Under the pieces are notes generated by a model that had not been told where the DNA came from, did not search any database, and saw nothing but the letters and a program-made list of their open reading frames with translations. DNA of 64,000 bases from Streptomyces zaomyceticus (GTDB lineage: Bacteria; Actinomycetota; Actinomycetes; Streptomycetales; Streptomycetaceae): NCBI RefSeq assembly GCF_014656215.1, contig NZ_BNBZ01000004.1, positions 62,001-126,000 of the forward strand, in the 5' to 3' direction. Made by a program: the position numbers and the translations under genes. Positions 17,811 to 28,157 of this stretch are shown here, piece after piece; the stretch's first letter is position 1, and every line of letters starts with the position of its first letter.

Positions 17811-18833
17811 TTAACCGGACGTTTCATCGATCATGGACGCGATGCCGTCCAGTGTTCGTCCGAGCCCGAATTCGAAGAGCGTCCGCAGATCGAGACCGAA
17901 GCCGCCCCCACGCGTCACGGAGGCCAACTCGGGGTACGAGCCCGCAGATTGGATCGCGTCGAATCGTGGCTCGTTCTGTTCCATCCACTCGCCGTCGGAG
18001 ATGCCCGAATCCTGGCGCGCCTGCTCCTCCAGATCGTCCGCCATCGACAGGCCCTGGACGTAGGCGAAGATCACCAGATGGGTGTGCAGCTTCTGGTCCT
18101 GGGTCAGCGGCGTGCCGCGCATCGCCCGCAGCACCCACTCCGTGTACGCCATCGCGTTCGGCGTCGCGACCGGTCGGGTGAACGAGGCCATCGCGTGCGC
18201 CATCCAGCGGTGCCGCGCGTACACCGCGCGCAGCCAGCGCGCGCCCTGTTCGAGGCCCGTGCGCCAGTGCGCCGGCACGGGCCCCAGCGGGACCTCGCCG
18301 CAGGCCGCGTCCGTCATCAGGCGGACGAGCTCCGCCTTGCCCGGAACATGGCGGTAGAGGGCCATCGTCGAGACCCCCAGGGTCGTCGCCACACGACGCA
18401 TCGTCAGGGCGTTCAGGCCTTCCGCGTCCGCCAGTTCGAGGGAGGCCGCGACGATCTGCTCCCGGGCGAGGGAGGCGCTCGCCGGGGTCGTCGTCCCCTC
18501 GCCGGCCGCCGCAGGGCCCCGCGTCGTCCCCGGGCCCCGCGTCGCTCTCGGGGCCGGTGACACGACCACCGTGCCCACCCCCGGCTCCGGGCGTGCCAGG
18601 CCCTCCTGGCGCAGCACCGCGAGCGCCTTCGTCGCGGTCGCCATCGCCACACCCCAGTCCCGGGTGATCGCGCGGGTGGACGGGAACCTGTCCCCCGGGG
18701 ACAGTTCGCCCGCCCGCACGCGGCGGCGGAGTTCGGCGGCGATGGCGAGGTAGGGCGGCTCCGGCGGCGCGGGCGGCGCGGGCGGCGCGGGAGCCACCGG
18801 GGGCTCGGGCGTCGGGGGTGTCCTGGGTGCCAT
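17811..18833 (-). CDS. GntR-TetR fusion transcriptional regulator
   Basis: 340 residues with two DNA-binding domains. After a Pro-rich N-terminus, residues about 25-95 form a GntR winged helix (IAAELRRRVRAGELSPGDRFPSTRAITRDWGVAMATATKALAVLRQEG). A linker follows, then a TetR helix-turn-helix (IVAASLELADAEGLNALTMRRVATTLGVSTMALYRHVPGKAELV) and a TetR C-terminal ligand domain. The ATG at 18833 has no clear ribosome site, so the transcript may be leaderless. It is divergent from the DHA2 efflux pump at 18960 and probably represses it in response to a pump substrate. Confidence 0.9.
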   Translation of the reverse strand: MAPRTPPTPEPPVAPAPPAPPAPPEPPYLAIAAELRRRVRAGELSPGDRFPSTRAITRDWGVAMATATKALAVLRQEGLARPEPGVGTVVVSPAPRATRGPGTTRGPAAAGEGTTTPASASLAREQIVAASLELADAEGLNALTMRRVATTLGVSTMALYRHVPGKAELVRLMTDAACGEVPLGPVPAHWRTGLEQGARWLRAVYARHRWMAHAMASFTRPVATPNAMAYTEWVLRAMRGTPLTQDQKLHTHLVIFAYVQGLSMADDLEEQARQDSGISDGEWMEQNEPRFDAIQSAGSYPELASVTRGGGFGLDLRTLFEFGLGRTLDGIASMIDETSG

Positions 18834-18844
18834 GGGCGGGGAGT

Positions 18845-18921
18845 GTACTAGTGCGCGGAGGACGCCGTACGCGCCCCTGAAACCCTTCCACAGGGCCGTT
18901 GTCGACCGTGCACTAGGGCGC
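18845..18921. promoter_or_regulatory. Divergent promoter region with two ACTAG-containing repeats
   Basis: GTACTAGTGCGC (18845-18856) and GCACTAGGGCGC (18910-18921) match at 10 of 12 positions. They flank the divergent start region of the fusion regulator and the efflux pump. The first holds the palindrome ACTAGT. Likely operators for the regulator; not proven. Confidence 0.5.
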
Positions 18922-18959
18922 CGGTGGCACCGTACGCGCACCGCTGCTTCCCTCCTCGC

Positions 18960-20483
18960 ATGACACTCACCTCAAGCCCCGAGTCGACGGCCGCACCCGG
19001 CGGCGGCCCCGGCTCCGCCCACGCCGGGCGACGTGAATGGACCGCACTCGGCGTCCTCATGCTGCCGCTGCTCCTCGTCTCCATGGACGTCTCCGTCCTG
19101 TACTTCGCCCTCCCCTCCGTCAGCGCCGACCTGCGACCCGGGGCCACCGAACAGCTCTGGATCCTCGACACCTACGGCTTCGTCCTCGCCGGTCTCCTCA
19201 TCACCATGGGCGCGCTCGGCGACCGTGTCGGGCGCCGCAGGGTCCTCCTCGGCGGCGCGGCCCTGTTCGGCGTCGCCTCGGTCGCCGCGGCCTACGCCCA
19301 GAGCCCGGGCGCGCTCATCGGCGCCCGCGCGCTGCTCGGAGTCGCCGGGGCCTGTCTGATGCCCGCCACGCTCGCGCTGATCCGGGTGCTGTTCCCGGAT
19401 CCGGCACAGCGCGCCAAGGCGGTCACCCTGTGGACCTCCGTGATGGCGAGCGGCATCGCCCTCGGACCGGTGGTCAGCGGCGCGCTCGTCGAACACTTCT
19501 GGTGGGGGTCCGTCTTCCTCGTCAACCTGCCGGCCATGGTGCTGCTGCTCGTGCTCGGGCCGCCGCTGCTCCCCGAGTCCAAGGGCGACGGGGCCGCCGA
19601 CGGCGGGAAGTTCGACGTGCTCAGTGCCGTGCTGTCGCTCGGGGCCGTGCTGCCGGTCATCCACGGCATCAAGGAGATCGCCCAGGACGGCTGGGCCGTC
19701 CTGCCGGTGAGCGGCGTGGCGGCCGGGGCGGCCGTCGCGGTCGTCTTCGTCCGGCGGCAGTCGCGGCTCGCCCGTCCCGTGGTCGATCTCGCTCTGCTGC
19801 GGAACCGGGCCTACGGCGGGTCCGTGCTCGTCAATCTGATCGCCATGGCGGCGACCGTCGGCTTCGCCGTCTTCCTCACCCAGTACCTGCAGTCCGTTCT
19901 CGGGCGGAGTCCGTTCGAGGCGGCGTTGTGGAGCCTGGTCCCGACCGGTGGCGTGCTCGTCGCCGCACCCGTGGCCGCGGCGCTCGCCCGGAAGGTCGAC
20001 CGCGCGTACGTCATGGGCGGCGGGTTCCTCGTCGCCGCCGCCGGCTTCGGCCGGCTCGCCGGTGTCGACCGGGCCACGCCCCTGTGGGTGGTGCTCGTGG
20101 CCGCCGCCGTGTACGCCGCCGGGCTGGTCTCCGCGATGACCCTCGCCAACGAGCTCGCCCTGGGGGCCGCGCCGCCCGGGCGGGCCGGCTCCGCCGCCGC
20201 CGTCCTGGAGTCGGGGCAGGAGCTCGGCGGGGCGCTCGGCATGGCCGTCCTGGGATCCCTGGGGGCGGCCGTCTACACCGCCGCGATGCCCGCCTCCGCA
20301 CCGGCCGCGGCCCGGGAGACGCTGGGGGGCGCGCTGGACCGGGGGCCCTCGGTGCTCGACGCCGCGCGGGACGCGTTCGTGGACGCCATGGGGGCGGTCG
20401 CCGTGGGAGCCGCGGTGCTGATGGCCGGCGCTGCCGTGCTGGCTTTCCTCCTGCTGCGGGCGGCGGACGCCCGGCGGGGCTGA
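18960..20483 (+). CDS. MFS drug efflux transporter, DHA2 (14-TMS) family
   Basis: 507 residues with about 14 predicted membrane segments, a length typical for DHA2 proton antiporters. The motif A region between TMS2 and TMS3 reads GALGDRVGRRRVLLGG, and motif C (GIALGPVVSGAL) is present in TMS5. The ATG at 18960 is preferred; an in-frame upstream start at 18924 would overlap the operator repeat region. Exports hydrophobic or amphipathic compounds; substrate unknown. It is paired divergently with the GntR-TetR fusion regulator. Confidence 0.92.
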   Translation: MTLTSSPESTAAPGGGPGSAHAGRREWTALGVLMLPLLLVSMDVSVLYFALPSVSADLRPGATEQLWILDTYGFVLAGLLITMGALGDRVGRRRVLLGGAALFGVASVAAAYAQSPGALIGARALLGVAGACLMPATLALIRVLFPDPAQRAKAVTLWTSVMASGIALGPVVSGALVEHFWWGSVFLVNLPAMVLLLVLGPPLLPESKGDGAADGGKFDVLSAVLSLGAVLPVIHGIKEIAQDGWAVLPVSGVAAGAAVAVVFVRRQSRLARPVVDLALLRNRAYGGSVLVNLIAMAATVGFAVFLTQYLQSVLGRSPFEAALWSLVPTGGVLVAAPVAAALARKVDRAYVMGGGFLVAAAGFGRLAGVDRATPLWVVLVAAAVYAAGLVSAMTLANELALGAAPPGRAGSAAAVLESGQELGGALGMAVLGSLGAAVYTAAMPASAPAAARETLGGALDRGPSVLDAARDAFVDAMGAVAVGAAVLMAGAAVLAFLLLRAADARRG

Positions 20484-20498
20484 GACTCACAGAGCTCC

Positions 20499-20610
20499 CG
20501 GAGTACGGACCCCGCCGGGCGCGCGGAGTACGGACCCCGCCGTGCGTCCGGAGTACGGGCTCCGCTGCCTGGGGCACAGCCCCCGTGCGTCCGGAGTACG
20601 GCCCCCGGCC
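20499..20610. repeat. Four CGGAGTACGG-type repeats in convergent intergenic space
   Basis: CGGAGTACGG starts at 20499, 20524, 20549 and 20592 (spacing 25, 25, 43), mostly followed by CCCCGCC-like sequence. They lie between the converging ends of the efflux gene and the ABC exporter gene. No gene is visible. Related CTCCGCACGG / GGTACTCCG words occur at 60272-60384. Confidence 0.65.
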
Positions 20611-20643
20611 GGGCGCCCGGCGCGAGGACGCCCGGTGGTGTCC

Positions 20644-22491
20644 TCAGCCCACCAGGCTCTCCCGCCAGGCCCGGTGCAGCCCCGCGTAGTGGCCCTCTCC
20701 GGTGACCAGGGCCGAGGGCGTGCCGTCCTCCACGACGCGGCCCGACTCCATCACCAGGACCCGGTCCGCGACCTCGACCGTGGACAGGCGGTGGGCGATG
20801 ACCACCGCCGTACGGCCCGCCAGGACCGTGTCCATCGCGCGCTGCACCGCCTGCTCGCCCGGTACGTCCAGGGAGCTCGTCGCCTCGTCGAGGATCAGCA
20901 CCGCGGGGTCCGCGAGCAGCGCCCGCGCGAAGGCCACCAGCTGGCGCTGGCCGGCCGAGATGCGGCCGCCGCGCTTGCGCACGTCCGTGTCGTAGCCGTC
21001 CGGGAGGGCGGAGATGAACTCGTGCGCCCCGATGGCGCGTGCCGCCTCCTCGATCTCCGCACGGCTCGCGTCCGGGCGGCCGATCGCGATGTTCTCCGCG
21101 ACCGTCCCGGAGAAGAGGAACGCCTCCTGGGTGACCATCACGACGCCCCGGCGGAGTTCCGGGGTGGACAGGTCGCGCAGGTCCACGCCGTCCAGCCGTA
21201 CCGCGCCGTCCGTGGGGTCGTAGAACCGGGCGAGGAGCTTCGCGAGGGTCGACTTGCCCGCGCCCGTCGCTCCGACGACGGCGACCGTCTGGCCCGCCGG
21301 GATCGTCAGGTCCATGGTGGGCAGCACCTCGCCGCCCGTCCGGTACGCGAAGCGGACCCCCTCGAAGACCACCTCGCGGCCCTTGGAGCCCGAGCGGTCC
21401 GGAAGGGGCCTGGGGGCGGCCGTCTCCGGCACCCCCGGCTCCTGGGCCAGCAGGCCCGCGATCTTGGTGAGGGACGCGGCCGCCGACTCGTACGAGTTGA
21501 GGAACATGCCCAGCCGGTCGATCGGGTCGTACAGACGGCGCATGTACAGGACCGCCGCCGCCAGGACACCCAGCTGCAGGGAGTCCGAGGCCACGCGGTG
21601 GGCGCCCCACAGGCACATGCCGGCGACCGCCGTGTTGGCGACGAGGCGCGAGCCGACCACGTACCGGGCCATCTCCAGGAGCGCGTCGCCGTTGCTGCGC
21701 TCGTGCCGGTGGTTGAGGGCCGCGAACTCGGCGTCGTTGATCTCCTCCCGGCGGAACGCCCGTACCGGACGGATGCCGTTCATCGTCTCGGCGAACTTCA
21801 CGATCACGCCCGCGATGGCCGTGGAACGCTCGGCGTACACCGCCCCCGCGCGCCTCCGGTAGAGGCCCACCAGGAGGTAGAGGGGAACGAAGGACGCCAC
21901 CGCCACCGCGCCGATGCCCGGATCCAGCCAGAGGAGGACGGCCGCGATCGAGACGAAGGAGAGGAGGACGCCGATCAGTTCCTGGAGCCCCTCCGAGAGC
22001 AGCTCCCGGAGGGACTCGACGTCCGTGGTCGAGCGGGAGATCAGCCGGCCCGAGGTGTAGCGCTCGTGGAAGTCCACGCTGAGGACCTGGGCGTGCCGGA
22101 AGATGCGGCCGCGCAGGTCGAGGAGGACGTCCTGGTTGATCCGGGCGGCCCCGCGGACGAAGACGTACTGGAGGAGGCCCGAGAGCGAGGCGCACAGGAG
22201 GTAGCCGAGCGCCACCGCGACGACCGGTCCGTGGTCGCCCGCGCGGAAGGCGGGGACACCCCGGTCGATGGCGTACGCGACCAGGAGCGGGCCCGCCTGG
22301 ACGGCTCCCTCCTTGACGAGCAGGACCAGCGCGGCGATCGCGACCCGTGCGCGGTGGCCGGCCAGGAGCGAGCGCAGCAGGGCGCCGGTCGCCCCGGGCG
22401 GCGCCGGGAGGTCGTCGCGGTCGAAGGGGTCCCCGGCCGGTTCCGGTTCGGCCGGGGCCTGCCGCTCGGTGAGGGTCGTCGTCTCTGTCAT
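20644..22491 (-). CDS. ABC exporter half-transporter (consensus NBD partner)
   Basis: 615 residues: six membrane segments (residues about 40-330), then a nucleotide-binding domain. Walker A is VGATGAGKST, the Q-loop MVTQEAFLFSG, Walker B LILDEATSSLD with the catalytic Glu, and the switch His lies in VIAHRLST. The signature, however, is ISAGQRQ rather than LSGGQ. Its start overlaps the stop of the upstream half-transporter by four bases. Together they should make a heterodimeric type IV exporter with one degenerate ATP site. Substrate unknown (drug, lipid or peptide). Confidence 0.93.
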   Translation of the reverse strand: MTETTTLTERQAPAEPEPAGDPFDRDDLPAPPGATGALLRSLLAGHRARVAIAALVLLVKEGAVQAGPLLVAYAIDRGVPAFRAGDHGPVVAVALGYLLCASLSGLLQYVFVRGAARINQDVLLDLRGRIFRHAQVLSVDFHERYTSGRLISRSTTDVESLRELLSEGLQELIGVLLSFVSIAAVLLWLDPGIGAVAVASFVPLYLLVGLYRRRAGAVYAERSTAIAGVIVKFAETMNGIRPVRAFRREEINDAEFAALNHRHERSNGDALLEMARYVVGSRLVANTAVAGMCLWGAHRVASDSLQLGVLAAAVLYMRRLYDPIDRLGMFLNSYESAAASLTKIAGLLAQEPGVPETAAPRPLPDRSGSKGREVVFEGVRFAYRTGGEVLPTMDLTIPAGQTVAVVGATGAGKSTLAKLLARFYDPTDGAVRLDGVDLRDLSTPELRRGVVMVTQEAFLFSGTVAENIAIGRPDASRAEIEEAARAIGAHEFISALPDGYDTDVRKRGGRISAGQRQLVAFARALLADPAVLILDEATSSLDVPGEQAVQRAMDTVLAGRTAVVIAHRLSTVEVADRVLVMESGRVVEDGTPSALVTGEGHYAGLHRAWRESLVG

Positions 22492-24317
22492 CGCTCGTCC
22501 TTGCCTTCGCCGGACATCAGCCAGGCGTACTCCTCGCTGGTCCGCAGCAGTTCCTGATGCGTGCCCACGGCCGTGATCCGGCCCTCGGACAGCAGGGCCA
22601 CCCGGTCGGCCAGCATCACCGTCGACGGGCGGTGCGCCACCACCAGGGCCGTCGTCTCCCGCAGGACCTCCCGCAGGGCCGCCTCGACCCGGGCCTCCGT
22701 GTGGACGTCGAGAGCGGAGAGCGGGTCGTCCAGGACCAGGAAGCGGGGGCGGCCGACGACCGCCCGGGCCAGGGCGAGCCGCTGGCGCTGGCCGCCGGAG
22801 AGGCTCAGGCCCTGCTCGCCGACCTGGGTCCCGGAGCCCTCGGGCAGCCGGTCGACGAAGCCGTCCGCCTGCGCCACGCCGAGGGCGCGGCGCAGCTCCG
22901 GCTCGCCCGCCGTCCCGTCGGTTCCCATCAGGACGTTCTCCCCGACGCTCGCGGAGAACAGCGTCGGTTCCTCGAAGGCCACCGACACCAGGGACCGCAG
23001 CCGCCCCCGTTCCATCCGGGCGATGTCCTCGCCGTCGAGGAGGATGCGGCCGCCGGACGCCTCGTGCAGCCGCGGTACGAGCGCGGTGAGCGTGGTCTTG
23101 CCGGAGCCCGTGCCGCCGACCAGGGCCAGGGTCTCGCCGGGACGGATGTGCAGGTCGACCCCGTCGAGGACGGGCGGGGAGCCCTCGGGGGCGTCCGGGT
23201 AGCGGAACGACACGCCCTCGAACCGCACCCCGTCGGGGCCGTCCGACGCGGCGCCGGTCCCGGCGGGGGTGTCCGGCTCCTCGTCGGCGTCCATCACCTC
23301 GAAGTACCGTTCCGTCGCGGTCGCCGCCTCCTGGCTCATCGCGAGCAGGAAGCCGATCGACTCCACCGGCCAGCGCAGCGCGAGGGCCGTCGACAGGAAC
23401 GCGACGAGCGTGCCCGCCGAGAGGTTCCCGTCCGCCACCTGGATCGTGCCGAGGACGAGGGCGGCGCCGATGGCCAGCTCCGGTACGACGGTGATGACCG
23501 CCCAGATCATCGCGAGCAGCCGCGCCTTGGCGAGTTCCGTGCCGCGCAACTGCCCGGAGAGGTCACGGAAGGCCCTCGCCTGGCTGCGGTGCCGGCCGAA
23601 GCCCTTCACGATGCGGATGCCGAGGACGCTCTCCTCGACGACCGTCGTCAGATCGCCCACCTGGTCCTGGGCGCGGCGCGCGACCACCCCGTACCGGCCC
23701 TCGAACAGCGAGCAGACGATCACCAGGGGGACGACCGGGGTCAGCAGGACGAGACCGAGGGACCAGTCCTGGGCGAGCAGCAGGACATAACCAGCCAGGA
23801 TCGTCACACCGTTGACCAGGAGGAACGTCAGCGGGAAGGCCAGGAACATCCGCACCAGCATGAGGTCGGTCGTGCCGCGCGAGAGCAGCTGACCCGAGGC
23901 CCACCGGTCGTGGAAGGCGATCGGGAGGCGCTGGAGCCTGCCGTACAGATCGGCCCGCATCCGCGCCTCGACCCCGGACAGCGGCCGCGCCACCAGCCAG
24001 CGCCGGTAGCCGAAGAGCACCGCCTCGGTGACACCGAGCAGCAGCAGATAGAGGGCGCCCAGCCACACCCCGCCCGGATCCCGGTCCGCGACGGGCCCGT
24101 CCACCATCCACTTCAGGACGAGCGGGATGACGAGCGACAGACAGGAGGCGACGATCGCGACGACCGCGGCCGTGAACAGCCGCCCCCGCACGGGCCGCAC
24201 GTACGGCCAGAGACGGAGCAGCACCCGCACCGTCGAACGGTCGGGGGCGGCGGGAGTGCCGGCGGCGTCGGGGGCGTCGGGACCGGGGGGCTCTGGGGCG
24301 ACAGGTTTCTCGGGCAT
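22488..24317 (-). CDS. ABC exporter half-transporter (degenerate NBD partner)
   Basis: 609 residues, membrane domain at about 35-310 then NBD. Walker A is VGGTGSGKTT and the signature is canonical (LSGGQRQRLALARA). The catalytic Glu after Walker B is replaced by Asp (LVLDDPLSALD) and the Q-loop Gln appears as Glu (VAFEEPTLF). These changes are complementary to those in the downstream partner gene, so the canonical ATP site would combine this signature with the partner's Walker motifs. First gene of a two-gene leftward operon. Confidence 0.93.
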   Translation of the reverse strand: MPEKPVAPEPPGPDAPDAAGTPAAPDRSTVRVLLRLWPYVRPVRGRLFTAAVVAIVASCLSLVIPLVLKWMVDGPVADRDPGGVWLGALYLLLLGVTEAVLFGYRRWLVARPLSGVEARMRADLYGRLQRLPIAFHDRWASGQLLSRGTTDLMLVRMFLAFPLTFLLVNGVTILAGYVLLLAQDWSLGLVLLTPVVPLVIVCSLFEGRYGVVARRAQDQVGDLTTVVEESVLGIRIVKGFGRHRSQARAFRDLSGQLRGTELAKARLLAMIWAVITVVPELAIGAALVLGTIQVADGNLSAGTLVAFLSTALALRWPVESIGFLLAMSQEAATATERYFEVMDADEEPDTPAGTGAASDGPDGVRFEGVSFRYPDAPEGSPPVLDGVDLHIRPGETLALVGGTGSGKTTLTALVPRLHEASGGRILLDGEDIARMERGRLRSLVSVAFEEPTLFSASVGENVLMGTDGTAGEPELRRALGVAQADGFVDRLPEGSGTQVGEQGLSLSGGQRQRLALARAVVGRPRFLVLDDPLSALDVHTEARVEAALREVLRETTALVVAHRPSTVMLADRVALLSEGRITAVGTHQELLRTSEEYAWLMSGEGKDER

Positions 24318-24486
24318 CAGGTCCGACCATACGGTTCACCACTGACACGTCTCATCCGGTTTTCCGGCCGGATGTCGTACCGGCCCCGCGCCCCCGGGTC
24401 GTACCCGCCGTCAACCGATCGGCTGATGGCGAAGACGAGCGGGTCGGCCGATACCCGTGCCGCGCACCGGCCGACAGCCTGGGGGC

Positions 24487-25388
<902 letters not shown>

Positions 25389-25392
<4 letters not shown>

Positions 25393-26147
25393 GTACGCCG
25401 AACACGCCCAGCCCTGCCACGGCGATCCTGCGGACCGAGCTCCGCCTCTTCGGCCGCGAGCCCGGCACCCTGTTCTGGGTGATGGTCTCGCCGACCGTGC
25501 TGCTCGTGATCCTCGGTCTCATCCCGTCCTTCCGGGAAGTCTCCGAGGACCTCGGCGGGCGCCGGGTCATCGACCTCTACGTGCCCGTCTCCGTCCTCTT
25601 CGCCCTCATCATGGCCGGGCTCCAGGCGATGCCCCCGGTCCTCGCCGGCTACCGCGAACGCGGCATCCTGCGCCGCCTGTCCACCACCCCGGTCCGGCCC
25701 ATGGCGCTGCTCAACGCCCAGATCGCGCTGCACGCCTGCGCGGCCCTGGTCTCCTCGGTCCTGGTGATCGCGGTGGGCCGGCTGGCCTTCGGCGTCGCCC
25801 TGCCCGGGAACCCCGCGGGGTACGTCCTCGCCCTGCTCCTCGCCGTCTCGGGCTCGCTGGCCGTCGGCGCCGCCGTGTGCGCGGTCTCCCGGACCCAGAA
25901 GATCGCCACCGCCGTCGGCTCGGTCGTCTTCTTCCCCACCATGTTCACGGCCGGCGTCTGGGTGCCCGTCCAGGCCATGCCCGATACGCTGCAACGGATC
26001 GTCGGGCTCACCCCGTTCGGCGCCGCCTCCGAAGCCCTCGACGCGGCCGCCTCGGGCGGCGGGCCCGGCTGGGCGGCGCTCGGCGTGATGGCCCTGTGGA
26101 CGGCCGCGCTCACCGGCGCGTCGGTGCGTTGGTTCCGCTGGGAGTGA
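25389..26147 (+). CDS. ABC-2 type permease (DrrB-like)
   Basis: 252 residues with six predicted membrane segments, matching the ABC-2 exporter permease family: the N-terminal RTELRLFGREPGTLFWVMVSPTVLL helix, IMAGLQAMPPVLAGYRERGILRRLSTTPV and the late VFFPTMFTAGVWVPVQAMP segment. ATGA overlap with the ATPase gene shows co-translation. With the ATPase it forms a drug or lipid exporter. Confidence 0.92.
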
Positions 26148-26164
26148 GAGGGGGCGAGGGCGGC

Positions 26165-27463
26165 GTGCCCACCACCGTCGAGGAGCGCTGGCGCCAGTTC
26201 TTCCGCTGGGGACCGTACGGACTGCTCGGCATCGCCCTGGCGATCGCCGGCGCGTCGGCGGACCTGATCATGGACCGTACGGAGACGGTGGCGGCCGGCG
26301 TCCTCGTGGCGGGGGTGCTCCTCCTCCACGCGGTGTGGGACCGTCGCTGCGCCCGGATCGTCGCCGCCACCGGCTGGGGCGCCGAGCGGCCCGGTACGGG
26401 ACCCGTGCTCGTGCCCGGGGCGCCGGGGCCGGCCTCCGTCGCCTTCTTCGCCCTGCGCACCGCCCTCGCGTTCGCGCTCACCTGGCTCAACCCCTTCTTC
26501 GCGATCTACGCCTGCGTCGGCTCCTTCGACGCCGTCCACCTGCTGCCCCGCCGCCTCGCCCGGGCCGGACTCCTCGTCACCGCCGCCACCATGGCCGGTT
26601 CCCAGTCCGGCGGTCTGCCGCCCGCCTCCCCCGTGAACTGGCTGGCCTTCGGTGGTCTGTTCGCCCTGAACGCCTGCCTCGCCATGGCCTTCTCCCACCT
26701 CGCCGAGAAGGACGCCGAGAAGGCCGCCGAGCGCACCGCCACCATCGCCGAACTCGCCCGCGCCAACAGCCGTCTCGAAGAGGCCCTGGCCGAGAACGCG
26801 ACCCTCCAGGCCCAGCTCCTCCTCCAGGCCCGCGAGGCCGGGATCGCCGACGAGCGGCGCAGGCTCGCCGCCGAGATCCACGACACCATCGCCCAGGGCC
26901 TCACCGGAGTCGTCACCCAGCTCCAGGCCGCCCAGGCCGTCCCCGGCCGGGACCGTGCCGACGTCCATCTGCGGCGGGCCGCCGATCTCGCCCGGCACAG
27001 CCTCGGCGAGGCCCGCCGTTCGGTACGGAATCTGAGTCCGGTCGCCCTGGCCCACGACACCCTCCCCGAGGCCCTGCGCAAGACGGTCGCCGACTGGGCC
27101 GAACACAGCGGCGTCGACACCCGGTTCACCGTCACGGGCGCCGAGCGGCCGCTGCACGAGGAGGTCGCCGCCACACTGCTGCGGATCGCCCAGGAGGCCC
27201 TGTCGAACGCCGCACGCCACTCGGGGGCCACCCGGGCAGGCGTCACCCTCTCCTACATGGGCGACGAGATCACCCTCGACGTTCGGGACGACGGCCGGGG
27301 CTTCGACCCGCTCGTCCTGCGCGAACGCGACGACAGGTACGGCGGGTTCGGGCTCGACGGCATGCGCGCCCGCGCCGAGCGCCTCACCGGCTCCGTCACC
27401 GTCGAGACCGCTCCGGGCGAGGGCACCGCGATCTCCGCTCGCGTACCGTTGGCCACGCCATGA
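26165..27463 (+). CDS. NarL-type sensor histidine kinase of the transporter operon
   Basis: 432 residues with the GTG at 26165. An in-frame GTG at 26144, overlapping the permease stop (GTGA), is an equally plausible coupled start. The N-terminus has about five membrane segments up to residue 180. A short coiled region (ELARANSRLEEALAENATLQAQ) leads into HisKA_3 (RRRLAAEIHDTIAQGLTGVVTQLQ) and the ATPase (LRIAQEALSNAARHS, VRDDGRGFDP, GGFGLDGMRARAERLTGS). Likely senses a compound handled by the DrrAB-like exporter. Confidence 0.92.
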   Translation: MPTTVEERWRQFFRWGPYGLLGIALAIAGASADLIMDRTETVAAGVLVAGVLLLHAVWDRRCARIVAATGWGAERPGTGPVLVPGAPGPASVAFFALRTALAFALTWLNPFFAIYACVGSFDAVHLLPRRLARAGLLVTAATMAGSQSGGLPPASPVNWLAFGGLFALNACLAMAFSHLAEKDAEKAAERTATIAELARANSRLEEALAENATLQAQLLLQAREAGIADERRRLAAEIHDTIAQGLTGVVTQLQAAQAVPGRDRADVHLRRAADLARHSLGEARRSVRNLSPVALAHDTLPEALRKTVADWAEHSGVDTRFTVTGAERPLHEEVAATLLRIAQEALSNAARHSGATRAGVTLSYMGDEITLDVRDDGRGFDPLVLRERDDRYGGFGLDGMRARAERLTGSVTVETAPGEGTAISARVPLATP

Positions 27464-28119
27464 ATGAGATCACCCTGCTGATCGTCGACGACCACCCCGT
27501 CGTACGGGACGGACTGCGCGGCATGTTCACCGCGGCCGGCTCCGGCCCCGGCCCCGGCTTCCGTGTGCTCGGCGAGGCCTCCGACGGTCGTGAGGCCGTC
27601 GAACTGGCCCTGCGCCTCGACCCGGACGTCGTCCTCATGGACCTGCGCATGCCCGGCGGCAACGGAGTCGACGCCATCGCCGAACTCACCCGCCTCGGCG
27701 CCCGCGCCCGCGTCCTCGTCCTCACCACCTACGACACGGACACCGACACGCTCCCGGCGATCGAGGCGGGCGCCACCGGCTACCTCCTCAAGGACGCCCC
27801 CCGCGAGGAACTGTTCGGGGCCGTGCGGGCCGCCGCCGAGGGCCGTACCGTACTGTCCCCGGCCGTCGCCACCCGACTCGTCACCGCCGTCCGGTCACCC
27901 GCGGCCCAGGCCGCCGGAACCGCGCTCTCCGCGCGCGAGGGCGAGATCCTCGCCCTCGTCGCCAAGGGCACCGGCAACCGGGCCATCGCCGCCGAACTGT
28001 TCATCAGCGAGGCCACCGTCAAGACCCATCTCACCCACATCTATGGCAAGTTGGGGGTCAACGACCGGGCGGCCGCCGTCGCCGCAGGGTACGACCGGGG
28101 GATCCTGGGCCGCTCCTGA
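27460..28119 (+). CDS. LuxR/NarL-family response regulator of the transporter operon
   Basis: 219 residues. Receiver MNEITLLIVDDHPVVRDGL with phospho-acceptor Asp61 in VVLMDLRMPGG, then Lys in TGYLLKDAP. LuxR helix-turn-helix LSAREGEILALVAKGTGNRAIAAELFISEATVKTHLTHIYGKLGV. The ATG at 27460 overlaps the kinase stop (ATGA). Cognate regulator for the kinase and probable autoregulator of the ABC operon. Confidence 0.94.
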   Translation: MNEITLLIVDDHPVVRDGLRGMFTAAGSGPGPGFRVLGEASDGREAVELALRLDPDVVLMDLRMPGGNGVDAIAELTRLGARARVLVLTTYDTDTDTLPAIEAGATGYLLKDAPREELFGAVRAAAEGRTVLSPAVATRLVTAVRSPAAQAAGTALSAREGEILALVAKGTGNRAIAAELFISEATVKTHLTHIYGKLGVNDRAAAVAAGYDRGILGRS

Positions 28120-28157
28120 CCGCCGCCCCCTCGCGAGCCGACCGGGGGAGGGGCACC

